Assembly: GCA_965228785.1 (NCBI GenBank)
Contig: CBDDIF010000001.1
Location: 2,976,001 to 3,040,000 of the forward strand
Reading direction: 5' to 3'
Length of the DNA: 64,000 nucleotides
Origin: Hoeflea_A sp965228785
Lineage (GTDB): Bacteria; Pseudomonadota; Alphaproteobacteria; Rhizobiales; Rhizobiaceae
Both the position numbers and the translations under genes were made by a program. Positions 26,708 to 35,241 of this stretch are shown here, one piece after another (positions within the stretch are counted from its first letter, which is position 1; every line of letters starts with the position of its first letter). The notes beneath the pieces are model-generated. The model worked only from the letters and a program-made list of their open reading frames with translations, did not search any database and had not been told where the DNA came from.

Positions 26708-27699
26708 GTTCGAGAGGCCTGACAAGCGTCGATGCGGCGGAAACCGTTTTTCCGCTGGCCGAGGCGTTCACCATCTCCCGTGGCTCACGCACGGAAGCGC
26801 GGGTCGTGACTGTGACCCTCAGCGACGGCGAACATATCGGTCGCGGTGAAAGCGTGCCCTATGCGCGCTATGGCGAGACCGTTGAAGGAGTCATTGCCGA
26901 AATAAGCGCCCTTGTGGATGATCTGCAGGCCGGATTGGATCGTGAAGGGTTGCAGCACAGGCTGTCCGCCGGAGCGGCGCGTAATGCGGTCGACTGTGCG
27001 CTGTGGGACCTGGAAGCGCGGCGAAGCGGACACCGCGTGACAGAGATCGTCGGCTTGCCGACGCCGCATCCGATGCAAACGGCTTTTACGCTGTCGTTGG
27101 AGGCGCCCGATCTCATGCGACAGAAAGCGGCCAAAAACGCCGGGCGACCGCTCCTGAAGATCAAGCTTGGCGGAGAAGGTGACCTCGAACGCCTCGAGGC
27201 GGTGCGCGAAGGTGCGCCCGATGCGGCGATCATCGTTGACGCCAATGAAGGCTGGACGCCGGAAATCTACGAGATGCTGGCCCCGGAATTGTTGCGGCTC
27301 GGCGTGCAGATGGTCGAACAGCCGTTGCCCGCCGGAGACGACGACGCGCTTGCTGATGTCAACAGGATCCTTCCGGTCTGCGCCGATGAGAGCTGCCATG
27401 ACCGCGCCTCGCTTGCCGCGCTCAAGGGCAAGTATGACATGGTCAATATCAAACTCGACAAGACGGGCGGATTGACCGAAGCGCTGAAACTGAAAACCGA
27501 GGCGCAGGCGCAGGGCTATCAGATCATGGTCGGTTGCATGGTGTCCTCGTCGCTGGCCATGGCTCCGGCTGTGCTGGTTGCACAGGGTGCGCAGGTTGTC
27601 GATCTGGACGGTCCGCTTTTGCTCGCCAGCGACCGCGAGCATGCTTTGGTTTATGACGACGCCGGTGTGCATCCGGCAACGCCGCAACTCTGGGGTTGA
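26704..27699 (+). CDS. dgcA: N-acetyl-D-glutamate racemase / dipeptide-epimerase-like enolase (DgcA)
   Basis: A 331-residue enolase-superfamily enzyme of the Ala-Glu epimerase (muconate lactonizing) subgroup. The acid/base KxK is in LLKIKLGG (near residue 157), the metal aspartate in VDANEGW near 180, the glutamate in EQPLP near 205, the next acidic ligand in CADESCHD near 229 and the second base lysine in NIKLDKTGG. With DgcN it would convert N-acetyl-D-Glu to N-acetyl-L-Glu. Without that context it would be annotated as an L-Ala-D/L-Glu epimerase, itself a cell-wall recycling activity. Confidence 0.8.
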   Translation: MSSRGLTSVDAAETVFPLAEAFTISRGSRTEARVVTVTLSDGEHIGRGESVPYARYGETVEGVIAEISALVDDLQAGLDREGLQHRLSAGAARNAVDCALWDLEARRSGHRVTEIVGLPTPHPMQTAFTLSLEAPDLMRQKAAKNAGRPLLKIKLGGEGDLERLEAVREGAPDAAIIVDANEGWTPEIYEMLAPELLRLGVQMVEQPLPAGDDDALADVNRILPVCADESCHDRASLAALKGKYDMVNIKLDKTGGLTEALKLKTEAQAQGYQIMVGCMVSSSLAMAPAVLVAQGAQVVDLDGPLLLASDREHALVYDDAGVHPATPQLWG

Positions 27700-27701
27700 T
27701 C

Positions 27702-28556
27702 ATGCGAACAGTCTATGTGAATGGCGATTATGTCGCCGAAAACGAGGCCAAGGTCTCCGTCTTCGATCGGGGTTTCCTGTTCGCCGATGGCGTCTACGAA
27801 GTGACCTCGGTCCTCGACGGAAAGCTGGTCGATTTCGGCGGTCACTGCGGTCGGCTGCGGCGGTCGCTTGGCGAACTGCAGATGAACCTGCATATCGGTG
27901 ACGAAGAACTTCTGGGCATCCACCGCAAGCTGGTCGACGTCAACGGGATCGGTGAGGGGTTGATTTATCTGCAGGTGACGCGAGGCGCCGCGGACCGAGA
28001 TTTTGCCTTCCCGCCGGAGGATACGCCGGCAACACTTGTGCTCTTCACTCAGAAAAAATCTCTCGTCGACAACCCGCTGGCAGCGCGCGGTCAAAAAATC
28101 ATCACGGTTGAGGACCAGCGCTGGATGCGCTGCGATATCAAGACGGTGCAATTGCTATTCCCTTCATTGGCCAAGATGGAAGCGCGGTCCAGGGGTGCCG
28201 ATGACGCATGGATGGTGCGCGATGGCTTGATCACCGAAGGGTCGTCAAACAATGCCTATATCGTGACGGACGAAGGAACGATTGTCACGCGCGATCTCTC
28301 CAATCTCATCCTGCATGGAATCACCCGCAGGGCGGTCCTTGAATGCGCTCGTAAACTGCAGATGAAAGTCGAGGAACGACCATTTGCCTTGGACGAGGTT
28401 TTGACCGCCCGTGAAGCGTTCGTGACCTCGGCCTCAGGCTTCGTTGTGCCGACTGTCGCCATCAATGACCAGCCGATTGGCAACGGTTCTGCTGGTCCCG
28501 TCGCACGCCAATTGCGGGAAACCTATATCGAGGAAATGCGGCGCTCCGCGGTCTGA
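27702..28556 (+). CDS. dat: D-amino-acid transaminase (PLP fold type IV)
   Basis: A 284-residue class IV aminotransferase. The PLP lysine is in CDIKTVQLL (near residue 145) and the phosphate/cofactor glutamate in LITEGSSNNAYIV near 177, as in bacillar D-AAT (DIKSLNLL...TEGSSSN). The start at ATG 27702 follows GGGG by six bases; a TTG six bases earlier is less likely. It would exchange amino groups between D-amino acids and 2-oxoglutarate, making or using D-glutamate, so it feeds the DgcN-DgcA pair with D-Glu derived from other D-amino acids. Confidence 0.88.
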   Translation: MRTVYVNGDYVAENEAKVSVFDRGFLFADGVYEVTSVLDGKLVDFGGHCGRLRRSLGELQMNLHIGDEELLGIHRKLVDVNGIGEGLIYLQVTRGAADRDFAFPPEDTPATLVLFTQKKSLVDNPLAARGQKIITVEDQRWMRCDIKTVQLLFPSLAKMEARSRGADDAWMVRDGLITEGSSNNAYIVTDEGTIVTRDLSNLILHGITRRAVLECARKLQMKVEERPFALDEVLTAREAFVTSASGFVVPTVAINDQPIGNGSAGPVARQLRETYIEEMRRSAV

Positions 28557-28576
28557 GATCGCTTAAGCAGCGTTGA

Positions 28577-29254
28577 TTATTCGTCTGCGGTGCCTGGTTT
28601 CGGACTCGGAACCGGCACTCGTCCGGATGTCGACGCTCTTACCCCGTCGTCACCGGCATCCGGGATTTCGCCAGAGTTTTCCTCCGACGCCGTTTCGGTC
28701 GCCTGTGGATTTTGCGTCGCATTGCCTGCTGCGGCTTCCGTCTCCACCAGATTGATGTTGAGATCCAGGAGACGCAGGAATCCGTTGACCGGCTCGAACC
28801 GCATCCAGAAGGCGACGGTCAGCGGTTGGCCGGCAACCGAGCCGGCAATGTCGAGCCGACCGGCTTCGTCCAGCGTTGGCGCCCGCGACAGAGCGATCGG
28901 CAAAACGAGCACCGGGGACAGATCCACGCGGGCATCTCTCAGCGGTTTGAATTCAATGGCCAGGGTTGCGGCCGAGTTCCGTGCCGCGAAAGAAGGTGCG
29001 GCAAGGTCCCGCAATACGGTGTAATTGCCGGTCGAATTGGCATGGTCGACAGCACTGAGCGTTGAACGGACCAACCGCACAAGCAACGCTTTCTCGATCT
29101 GGCGTACCTGCTGGGTCTGTGCCGGCGGGTTTTCACTCTCGGTTTGTTCCTGCGCGATAGCAGCCGCGCCGGAAAGGGTGAAAGCCAGAAGCAGGGTGAA
29201 AAGCGGTGCGAGGGCGGGTTTCAGCGACAAGGAATTGTTCTCCAATGGCACCAT
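28577..29254 (-). CDS. Exported protein of unknown function
   Basis: A 225-residue protein with an N-terminal signal peptide (about residues 1-34; hydrophobic core LAPLFTLLLAFTLSGAAA, then QEQTES). A predicted globular part of roughly residues 48-165 (SAVDHANSTGNYTVLRDLAAPSF, then FWMRFEPVNGFLRLLDLN) resembles small periplasmic SnoaL/NTF2-like domains, and an Ala/Glu/Pro-rich low-complexity tail closes it. It converges on the D-amino-acid transaminase gene. No named family recognised. Confidence 0.7.
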   Translation of the reverse strand: MVPLENNSLSLKPALAPLFTLLLAFTLSGAAAIAQEQTESENPPAQTQQVRQIEKALLVRLVRSTLSAVDHANSTGNYTVLRDLAAPSFAARNSAATLAIEFKPLRDARVDLSPVLVLPIALSRAPTLDEAGRLDIAGSVAGQPLTVAFWMRFEPVNGFLRLLDLNINLVETEAAAGNATQNPQATETASEENSGEIPDAGDDGVRASTSGRVPVPSPKPGTADE

Positions 29255-29318
29255 CAGGATTACACGCTATTGGCGTTGAATACGAGAACAATCCACCTCA
29301 AGGATGAGCCTGGCCGCG

Positions 29319-30425
29319 TCAGCGGAGCTCCGTTTTCAAGAGGCTCCAACCGGACAGTCGCCAAACGAGCCAGGCGAGCAGCGCACCGGCATACCCGTCG
29401 ACCACATAATGCCAGGCGAGAACCACGGATCCCAGTAGAATGGCGGCCGCAAAGATCCAGGCCAGTGGCGCGAACCGAGAGCGGCAATGGGTGGCATAGA
29501 TCGCCAGCAATACCGAAGATGCAACGTGAAGCGACGGGAATGCAGAGATACCCGCGGACCCCTTTCGGGCCCCTGTAAAGCCGTCCCACAGCATTTCCTG
29601 GGTTGACAGTGCCCAGATCCGGTACTGCTCGTTTGCAGCCTGGAGCTCGACCATCAACGGTGCATAGTCGGAACCAAACCCGAGGCGCTCGAAATAGACC
29701 GGGCCGGCCGAGGAGAATGTGAAGGCGATAAAGACGCCTGCGATCAGCCACAGCAGCATGAAAGATGTGAGGTAGCGCATGCGGTTTTCGCTGTTGCGCG
29801 TTGACATGCCGACCAGAAAGTAGCTGCCGAGAATGATGAAGAACCACAGATTGTAGTTGAAGTTGATGAGCCATACCGCGAGTGGCTGGGTGATCAACCA
29901 GCCCAGCCAATCGTGGGGCAGGCGGCCAAAGCTGACGGCTATGTCCAGGTCGCGGAAGAACACGTCCCAATCAAAGGGGTGCAGGAGGCCGATGGCCCCC
30001 TTGAGGATGCTGAAACCGGAAACGAAGAAGAGCAGCACGATGAAGGAATGGGCTGTATTGACGGCCCGGTCACCGTGAAAAAGCGTCTCCTTGAGCCATC
30101 GCAGCATCGCCAGCGAGGGCGATTTGGGTTTTTCAACAAGCGCCAGGTGAAAGAACTTGATGATCAGTCCGGCAAAAATGCCGACACCGGCAGCGACCGC
30201 GATATAGAAGCCAAACTGCCCGACAATGTCGAAATCAGGCCAGTTGCCGCTGATGGGAGCCACCACAAGCGCCAGCGAAAAAGTGAACATGGCGATGATG
30301 TAGAGGTTCCGATGGGTCGCGAACCCGCGTGAAAACCGGTCTGCCGCGCGTCGAAGCCCGGCACGTTCTATTTCGGGACCAGCTGCAAACTCAGACAATG
30401 GACTTATCGTGCCTCCGTTGCCCAT
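29319..30425 (-). CDS. PAP2-superfamily membrane protein (AUR1/inositolphosphotransferase-like)
   Basis: A 368-residue integral membrane protein with about seven to eight helices. The C-terminal half holds the PAP2 catalytic elements in the AUR1-like form: FPSLHVASSVLLAIYA near residue 298 and WHYVVDGYAGALL near residue 339, corresponding to the SGH and RxxxxxHxxxD motifs. Such proteins are lipid phosphatases or phosphotransferases at the cytoplasmic membrane. It may remodel phospholipid or sphingolipid head groups. It is followed by the unknown exported protein on the same strand (64-base gap). Confidence 0.82.
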   Translation of the reverse strand: MGNGGTISPLSEFAAGPEIERAGLRRAADRFSRGFATHRNLYIIAMFTFSLALVVAPISGNWPDFDIVGQFGFYIAVAAGVGIFAGLIIKFFHLALVEKPKSPSLAMLRWLKETLFHGDRAVNTAHSFIVLLFFVSGFSILKGAIGLLHPFDWDVFFRDLDIAVSFGRLPHDWLGWLITQPLAVWLINFNYNLWFFIILGSYFLVGMSTRNSENRMRYLTSFMLLWLIAGVFIAFTFSSAGPVYFERLGFGSDYAPLMVELQAANEQYRIWALSTQEMLWDGFTGARKGSAGISAFPSLHVASSVLLAIYATHCRSRFAPLAWIFAAAILLGSVVLAWHYVVDGYAGALLAWLVWRLSGWSLLKTELR

Positions 30426-30741
30426 GATCCTATAGTCACAAACACTTTAGATTTGGTGTACCGGTTGAACTGAGCCTCAGCAGCTCGAGCGGCTGAGTTG
30501 ATGCGATATTGGAATGAACTGATGCCGGATTTTGCCTTTACAAGACGAATATCTTCCACCAATAAGCGTTGGGAATTCCAATTGGTAATAATATCGTCCA
30601 GCGAAGCCGCGCTGATTTCGACTGCATCTTCCGGCAGACCGGCAACGGTTGCGACCGATTGATTTCTTTGGTTGGAAACGAAAGACTAGACGGGAACGGA
30701 GCTCACGCGCCGCTCCCGCACCCAAATGGAGGAAATGCAAG
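30426..30741. other. 316-base divergent gap before gcdH
   Basis: Lies between the divergent PAP2 and gcdH genes and must hold both promoters. GGAGG at 30728-30732 is the gcdH ribosome site. I see no clear palindromic operator, and the short open frames here look like chance. Confidence 0.5.
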
Positions 30742-31956
30742 ATGCTGGCTGAACTGAAACCGAAGGAATCGCCATCCCTGTCCACGTTCGACTGGGAAGA
30801 TCCGTTCCGCCTGGATGATCAGCTGACCGACGACGAACGCATGATCCGCGACGCCACCCGTGCATATGCACAGGAAAAACTGCAGCCAAGGGTGATCGAA
30901 GCCTATCGCGACGAGATCACCGATCCGGGGATTTTTCGGGAGATGGGTGAGATGGGTTTGCTCGGCATCACCGTGCCTGAAACCTATGGCGGGTCCGGGG
31001 CCGGCTACGTTTCCTACGGTCTGGTTGCCCGCGAAGTTGAGCGTGTCGATTCTGGCTATCGATCGATGATGTCGGTTCAATCCTCCCTGGTCATGTATCC
31101 GATCTACGCTTATGGCTCCGAAGAACAGCGCAACCGCTTTCTGCCCGGCCTGGCCCGAGGCGAGTTGATCGGCTGCTTTGGATTGACTGAACCCGACGCG
31201 GGCAGTGATCCCGGTGGCATGAAGACCCGAGCCGTCAAGACCGACGGCGGCTATCGGCTGAGCGGCACGAAAATGTGGATCTCCAATGCACCCATCGCCG
31301 ATGTCTTCGTTGTCTGGGCCAAGTCAGAGGCGCATGACGGCAAGATCCGCGGGTTCATCCTGGAAAAGGGCATGGCCGGATTGTCGGCGCCAAAGGTCGG
31401 CGGCAAACTGTCGTTGCGGGCTTCCATCACCGGCGAAATCGTCATGGACGGTGTCGAGGTCGATGAATCTGCATTACTGCCGAACGTATCCGGTCTGAAA
31501 GGTCCGTTCGGCTGCCTGAACAGGGCGCGCTATGGAATCTCCTGGGGCGCCATGGGTGCAGCGGAGTTCTGCTGGCATGCAGCGCTTCAGTATGGGCTCG
31601 ACCGCAAGCAGTTCGGTCGCCCGCTGGCACAGACTCAGCTCTATCAAAAGAAACTTGCCGACATGCAGACGGAGATATCGCTCGGTCTTCAGGGGTCTCT
31701 GCGGGTCGGACGGTTGATGGACGAGGCCAACGCAGCACCGGAGATGATCTCCATCGTCAAGCGCAATAATTGCGGCAAGGCGTTGGATATCGCGCGCATG
31801 GCAAGGGACATGCACGGCGGCAACGGCATTTCCGAGGAATTCCAGGTCATGCGCCATATGTGCAACCTGGAAACCGTCAACACCTACGAAGGTGCCCACG
31901 ACGTTCATGCCCTGATCCTCGGTCGGGCACAGACCGGCCTTCAGGCGTTTTTCTGA
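30742..31956 (+). CDS. gcdH: Glutaryl-CoA dehydrogenase
   Basis: A 404-residue acyl-CoA dehydrogenase. The signature GCFGLTEPDAGSDPGGMKTRA (near residue 155) and the C-terminal NTYEGAHDVHALILGRAQTG, with catalytic Glu about residue 383, are specific to the glutaryl-CoA dehydrogenase branch, which oxidatively decarboxylates glutaryl-CoA to crotonyl-CoA using FAD. ATG 30742 follows GGAGG; a longer reading from 30649 has no support. Followed 12 bases later by the fused E1 gene, it marks a lysine/tryptophan/glutarate degradation unit. Confidence 0.92.
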   Translation: MLAELKPKESPSLSTFDWEDPFRLDDQLTDDERMIRDATRAYAQEKLQPRVIEAYRDEITDPGIFREMGEMGLLGITVPETYGGSGAGYVSYGLVAREVERVDSGYRSMMSVQSSLVMYPIYAYGSEEQRNRFLPGLARGELIGCFGLTEPDAGSDPGGMKTRAVKTDGGYRLSGTKMWISNAPIADVFVVWAKSEAHDGKIRGFILEKGMAGLSAPKVGGKLSLRASITGEIVMDGVEVDESALLPNVSGLKGPFGCLNRARYGISWGAMGAAEFCWHAALQYGLDRKQFGRPLAQTQLYQKKLADMQTEISLGLQGSLRVGRLMDEANAAPEMISIVKRNNCGKALDIARMARDMHGGNGISEEFQVMRHMCNLETVNTYEGAHDVHALILGRAQTGLQAFF

Positions 31957-31968
31957 TCGGAACAGGCA

Positions 31969-34185
31969 ATGGACCGCGCGGACATTGTCCACGACAATTT
32001 TCTGTCTCGGATCAAGGCGGGAGATCTTCCTCCGCCTTCCGACGCCGTTTCATTGGCGGAGGCGGGGCTGTCGCCATCCGATCTGGTGACGTTGTTTCGC
32101 AGCCAGGTCCTGTCGCGTCAACTCGATCGGACATCACGCAAATTGCAGGCGCGGGGTGAGGGGTTCTACACCATCGGCTCGTCAGGCCATGAAGGCAACG
32201 CAGCCGTCGCTGCAGCGCTGCGACCGGACGATATGGCCTTCCTGCATTACCGGGATGCAGCCTTCCAGATACAGCGTGCAACACAGCGACCGGGCGAAAC
32301 ACCGGCCTGGGATATGCTGCTGAGTTTCGTTGCATCCAGCGACGATCCGATTTCCGGCGGTCGCCACAAAGTGCTTGGATCGGCAGCGCTCAACATCCCG
32401 CCGCAGACGTCGACCATTGCCAGCCATTTGCCGAAAGCCGTCGGCACCGCCTATTCGATCGGTTTGGCAAAAAGGCTCAAACCGGAGCATCAGCAACTCG
32501 CGGACGATGCCATCGTCATGTGCAGTTTCGGCGACGCTTCCGCGAACCACTCGACGGCTCAGGGCGCATTCAATACCGCGTGCTGGACCGCCTATCAGGG
32601 CATTCCGATGCCATTGCTCTTCGTTTGCGAAGACAACGGCATCGGCATATCCACGCGCACGCCGGGCGGTTGGATCGAAGCGACTTTTTCCAACCGGCCG
32701 GGTCTGAAATACCAGCGCTGTTCGGGTCTGGATGCCGCAAGTGCCTACAAAGCGGCGTGCGAAGCCGCAGCCTATGTTCGCAAGCGTCGCAAGCCGGTCT
32801 TCCTGCATGTCAACACGGTGCGGCTTTACGGCCACGCCGGGTCCGATATGCAGACTGCCTACATGAGCAAACAGGCAATGGAGGCCGAGGAGGCCAACGA
32901 TCCGCTGTTGCACACCGCCCGTATGCTGCTCGACAACGGCATCCTCGATACGGAAGCTGTTCTGCAGATCTATGACGAGACGGAAGCCCGCTGTACCCGC
33001 ATCGCCGAACAGGTGATTACCCGGCCGAAGCTGGAGACGCCGAAGCAGGTGATGGCAAGCCTTGTGCCGCCACGCCGCGAGTGCCGGCCCAAAAACGGGC
33101 CGTCTGATGAAGAACGCGCGCGTATCTTTGGCGGTGATGCCAAAACGCTCGACAGCCCGCAGCACATGGCGCGGCTGATCAACTGGGCGCTTACCGACCT
33201 GATGCTGGAACATGACGAGATCGTCATGGCGGGCGAGGACATCGGTCCGAAAGGTGGTGTCTACAATGTCACGGCGAAACTGCACGCGCGTTTCGGCGTG
33301 CATCGCGTGATCAACACGCTGCTCGACGAGCAGTCGATCCTCGGACTCGGAATCGGGCTTGCGCACAATGGCTTCCTGCCGATCCCGGAGATCCAGTTTC
33401 TGGCCTATCTGCACAATGCTGAAGACCAGTTGCGCGGCGAGGCGGCGACGCTGAGCTTCTTCTCCAACGGCCAATATACCAACCCGATGATCATCCGGAT
33501 TGCCGGCCTTGGCTATCAGAAGGGTTTCGGCGGCCACTTTCACAACGACAACAGCCTGGCGGTGCTGCGCGACATCCCGGGCGTCGTGATTGCCTGTCCA
33601 TCGAATGGAGCAGACGCTGTTCACATGATGCGCGAATGCGTGCGGCTGGCACGCGAGGAACAGCGTGTGATTGCGTTCGTGGAACCGATCGCGCTGTACA
33701 TGACGCGCGACCTGCACGAGCAAAAGGATGGACTTTGGACATTTAGTTACGATCCGCCTGGCGAGGGACGGGCGATCGGGATTGGCGACATTGGACAGCA
33801 TGGAGAAGGCGAAGACCTGGCCATCGTCACCTATGGCAATGGCTACTATCTGTCCCGACAGGCCGAACGCATTCTCGCTGAGAGATACGGCCTGAAAGTG
33901 CGAGTCATCGACCTGCGTTGGCTGGCGCCGCTCAACGATGAGGCGATCCTCGCCGCCGTCGATCCATGTGACGATGTGCTCGTCGTGGATGAATGCCGGG
34001 TGACCGGCTCGCAATCGGAAGCGCTTATGACTCTCCTGGCGGAGGGTACCTCACCGGATAAGAAAACCAGGCGTATCGCCGCCCATGACAGCTTCATTCC
34101 GCTCGGAAGGGCCGCGACGGCGACGTTGCCAAGCCGTGACGATATCGTCGAAGCTGCTCTCGAGCTGACGGGACGGCCAGCATGA
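31969..34185 (+). CDS. Fused E1 alpha-beta subunit of a 2-oxo acid dehydrogenase complex
   Basis: A 738-residue thiamine diphosphate enzyme. Residues 1-370 match E1 alpha (GFYTIGSSGHEGNAAVAAAL; TPP site FGDASANHSTAQGAFNTA...EDNGIGIST). Residues 385-738 match E1 beta (GEDIGPKGGVYNVTAKL; NTLLDEQSILGLGIGLA; QKGFGGHFHNDNS). The subunits are separate in most branched-chain complexes. Sitting between gcdH and a saccharopine dehydrogenase-like gene, it could make glutaryl-CoA from 2-oxoadipate, but no E2 or E3 gene is present here. Its stop overlaps the next gene (ATGA). Family firm, substrate inferred. Confidence 0.8.
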   Translation: MDRADIVHDNFLSRIKAGDLPPPSDAVSLAEAGLSPSDLVTLFRSQVLSRQLDRTSRKLQARGEGFYTIGSSGHEGNAAVAAALRPDDMAFLHYRDAAFQIQRATQRPGETPAWDMLLSFVASSDDPISGGRHKVLGSAALNIPPQTSTIASHLPKAVGTAYSIGLAKRLKPEHQQLADDAIVMCSFGDASANHSTAQGAFNTACWTAYQGIPMPLLFVCEDNGIGISTRTPGGWIEATFSNRPGLKYQRCSGLDAASAYKAACEAAAYVRKRRKPVFLHVNTVRLYGHAGSDMQTAYMSKQAMEAEEANDPLLHTARMLLDNGILDTEAVLQIYDETEARCTRIAEQVITRPKLETPKQVMASLVPPRRECRPKNGPSDEERARIFGGDAKTLDSPQHMARLINWALTDLMLEHDEIVMAGEDIGPKGGVYNVTAKLHARFGVHRVINTLLDEQSILGLGIGLAHNGFLPIPEIQFLAYLHNAEDQLRGEAATLSFFSNGQYTNPMIIRIAGLGYQKGFGGHFHNDNSLAVLRDIPGVVIACPSNGADAVHMMRECVRLAREEQRVIAFVEPIALYMTRDLHEQKDGLWTFSYDPPGEGRAIGIGDIGQHGEGEDLAIVTYGNGYYLSRQAERILAERYGLKVRVIDLRWLAPLNDEAILAAVDPCDDVLVVDECRVTGSQSEALMTLLAEGTSPDKKTRRIAAHDSFIPLGRAATATLPSRDDIVEAALELTGRPA

Positions 34186-35219
34186 CCAGAACTGCAGTCG
34201 TGATCTGCCCGGGCCGCGGAACCTACAACAACCCGGAGCTCGGTTACCTTTCCCGTCATCATGCCGACAAGACCGACTTATTGTCGATGCTGGATGGTTA
34301 TCGCACAAAGCGAGGTCAGACGACGGTCAGCGAGCTCGACGGTGCCGAGCGCTACTCCCCGTCCGTCCACACACGCGGCGATAACGCTTCGCCTTTGATC
34401 TACGCGTGCTCCTACGCGGATTTCCAGTCGATCGATCCTGGCGAAATCGAAATCGTTGCCGTCACCGGCAATTCCATGGGCTGGTACAGTGCTCTGGCCT
34501 GCGCCGGCGCTCTTGATGCCGAAGGTGGCATGGCGGTGGTCAATACCATGGGTACTCTGATGCAGGAGAACCTGATCGGCGGCCAGATGATCTATCCGTT
34601 TGTCGATGCCGACTGGCATGCAATTCCCGGAAAACGGGATGAACTGCTGGCATTGGTCGGGCACATCGATGCGAAACCGGATCATGCACTATTCGTCTCG
34701 ATCGATCTCGGCGGGATGCTGGTCTTTGCCGGAGACGAGGCCGGTCTTTCTGCGCTGGAGACTGAGCTGCCACCAGTCGATGATCGTTTTCCCTTACGTC
34801 TGAAAAATCATGCGGCGTTTCATACGCCGTTGCTTGAGGGCGTTGCGGAAAAGGGCAGGGCGGAACTGTCGCCCGATTTGTTCCGGCAACCGCATTTGCC
34901 GCTGGTCGATGGACGAGGAGCTATCTGGTATCCGCATGGCGTGGACACGGCGGAGCTCTACGACTACACGCTGGGCTACCAGGTGACGCAGACCTACGAC
35001 TTTACGCAGGCAGTGCAGGTTGCGACGCGAGAGTTCGCGCCCGACCACCTGATCATTACGGGCCCAGGGACAACACTTGGGGGCGCCGTTGCCCAGTCAC
35101 TGATCGAGATCGATTGGCAAGGCCTCGCCGGCAAGGCTGAATTTGCCGCCCGCCAGGCTGGGTCACCCTTTGTCATATCGATGGGCATGGACGACCAGCG
35201 CGCGCTTGTCGCTGGCTGA
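34182..35219 (+). CDS. Malonyltransferase (FabD)-like acyltransferase of unknown role
   Basis: A 345-residue protein resembling ACP S-malonyltransferases. The nucleophile elbow reads VTGNSMGWYSALACAGAL (Ser near residue 95; GHSxG in FabD), and the partner histidine lies in LKNHAAFHTPLLEG near residue 208. The N-terminus VVICPGRGTYNNPELGYL replaces the usual VFPGQGSQ. There is no acyl-carrier protein or fatty-acid gene nearby; instead it is translationally coupled to the fused E1 gene and lies 22 bases before the saccharopine dehydrogenase-like gene. An acyl transfer step in 2-oxo acid degradation is one possibility. Confidence 0.7.
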   Translation: MTRTAVVICPGRGTYNNPELGYLSRHHADKTDLLSMLDGYRTKRGQTTVSELDGAERYSPSVHTRGDNASPLIYACSYADFQSIDPGEIEIVAVTGNSMGWYSALACAGALDAEGGMAVVNTMGTLMQENLIGGQMIYPFVDADWHAIPGKRDELLALVGHIDAKPDHALFVSIDLGGMLVFAGDEAGLSALETELPPVDDRFPLRLKNHAAFHTPLLEGVAEKGRAELSPDLFRQPHLPLVDGRGAIWYPHGVDTAELYDYTLGYQVTQTYDFTQAVQVATREFAPDHLIITGPGTTLGGAVAQSLIEIDWQGLAGKAEFAARQAGSPFVISMGMDDQRALVAG

Positions 35220-35241
35220 GGAAACTGCGGGGATTGGAAAA

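Noticed and set aside
32182..34014. 610-codon open frame antisense to the fused E1 gene
   Set aside because: It mirrors codon bias of the real gene on the other strand, has no ribosome site, and its translation shows no domain.
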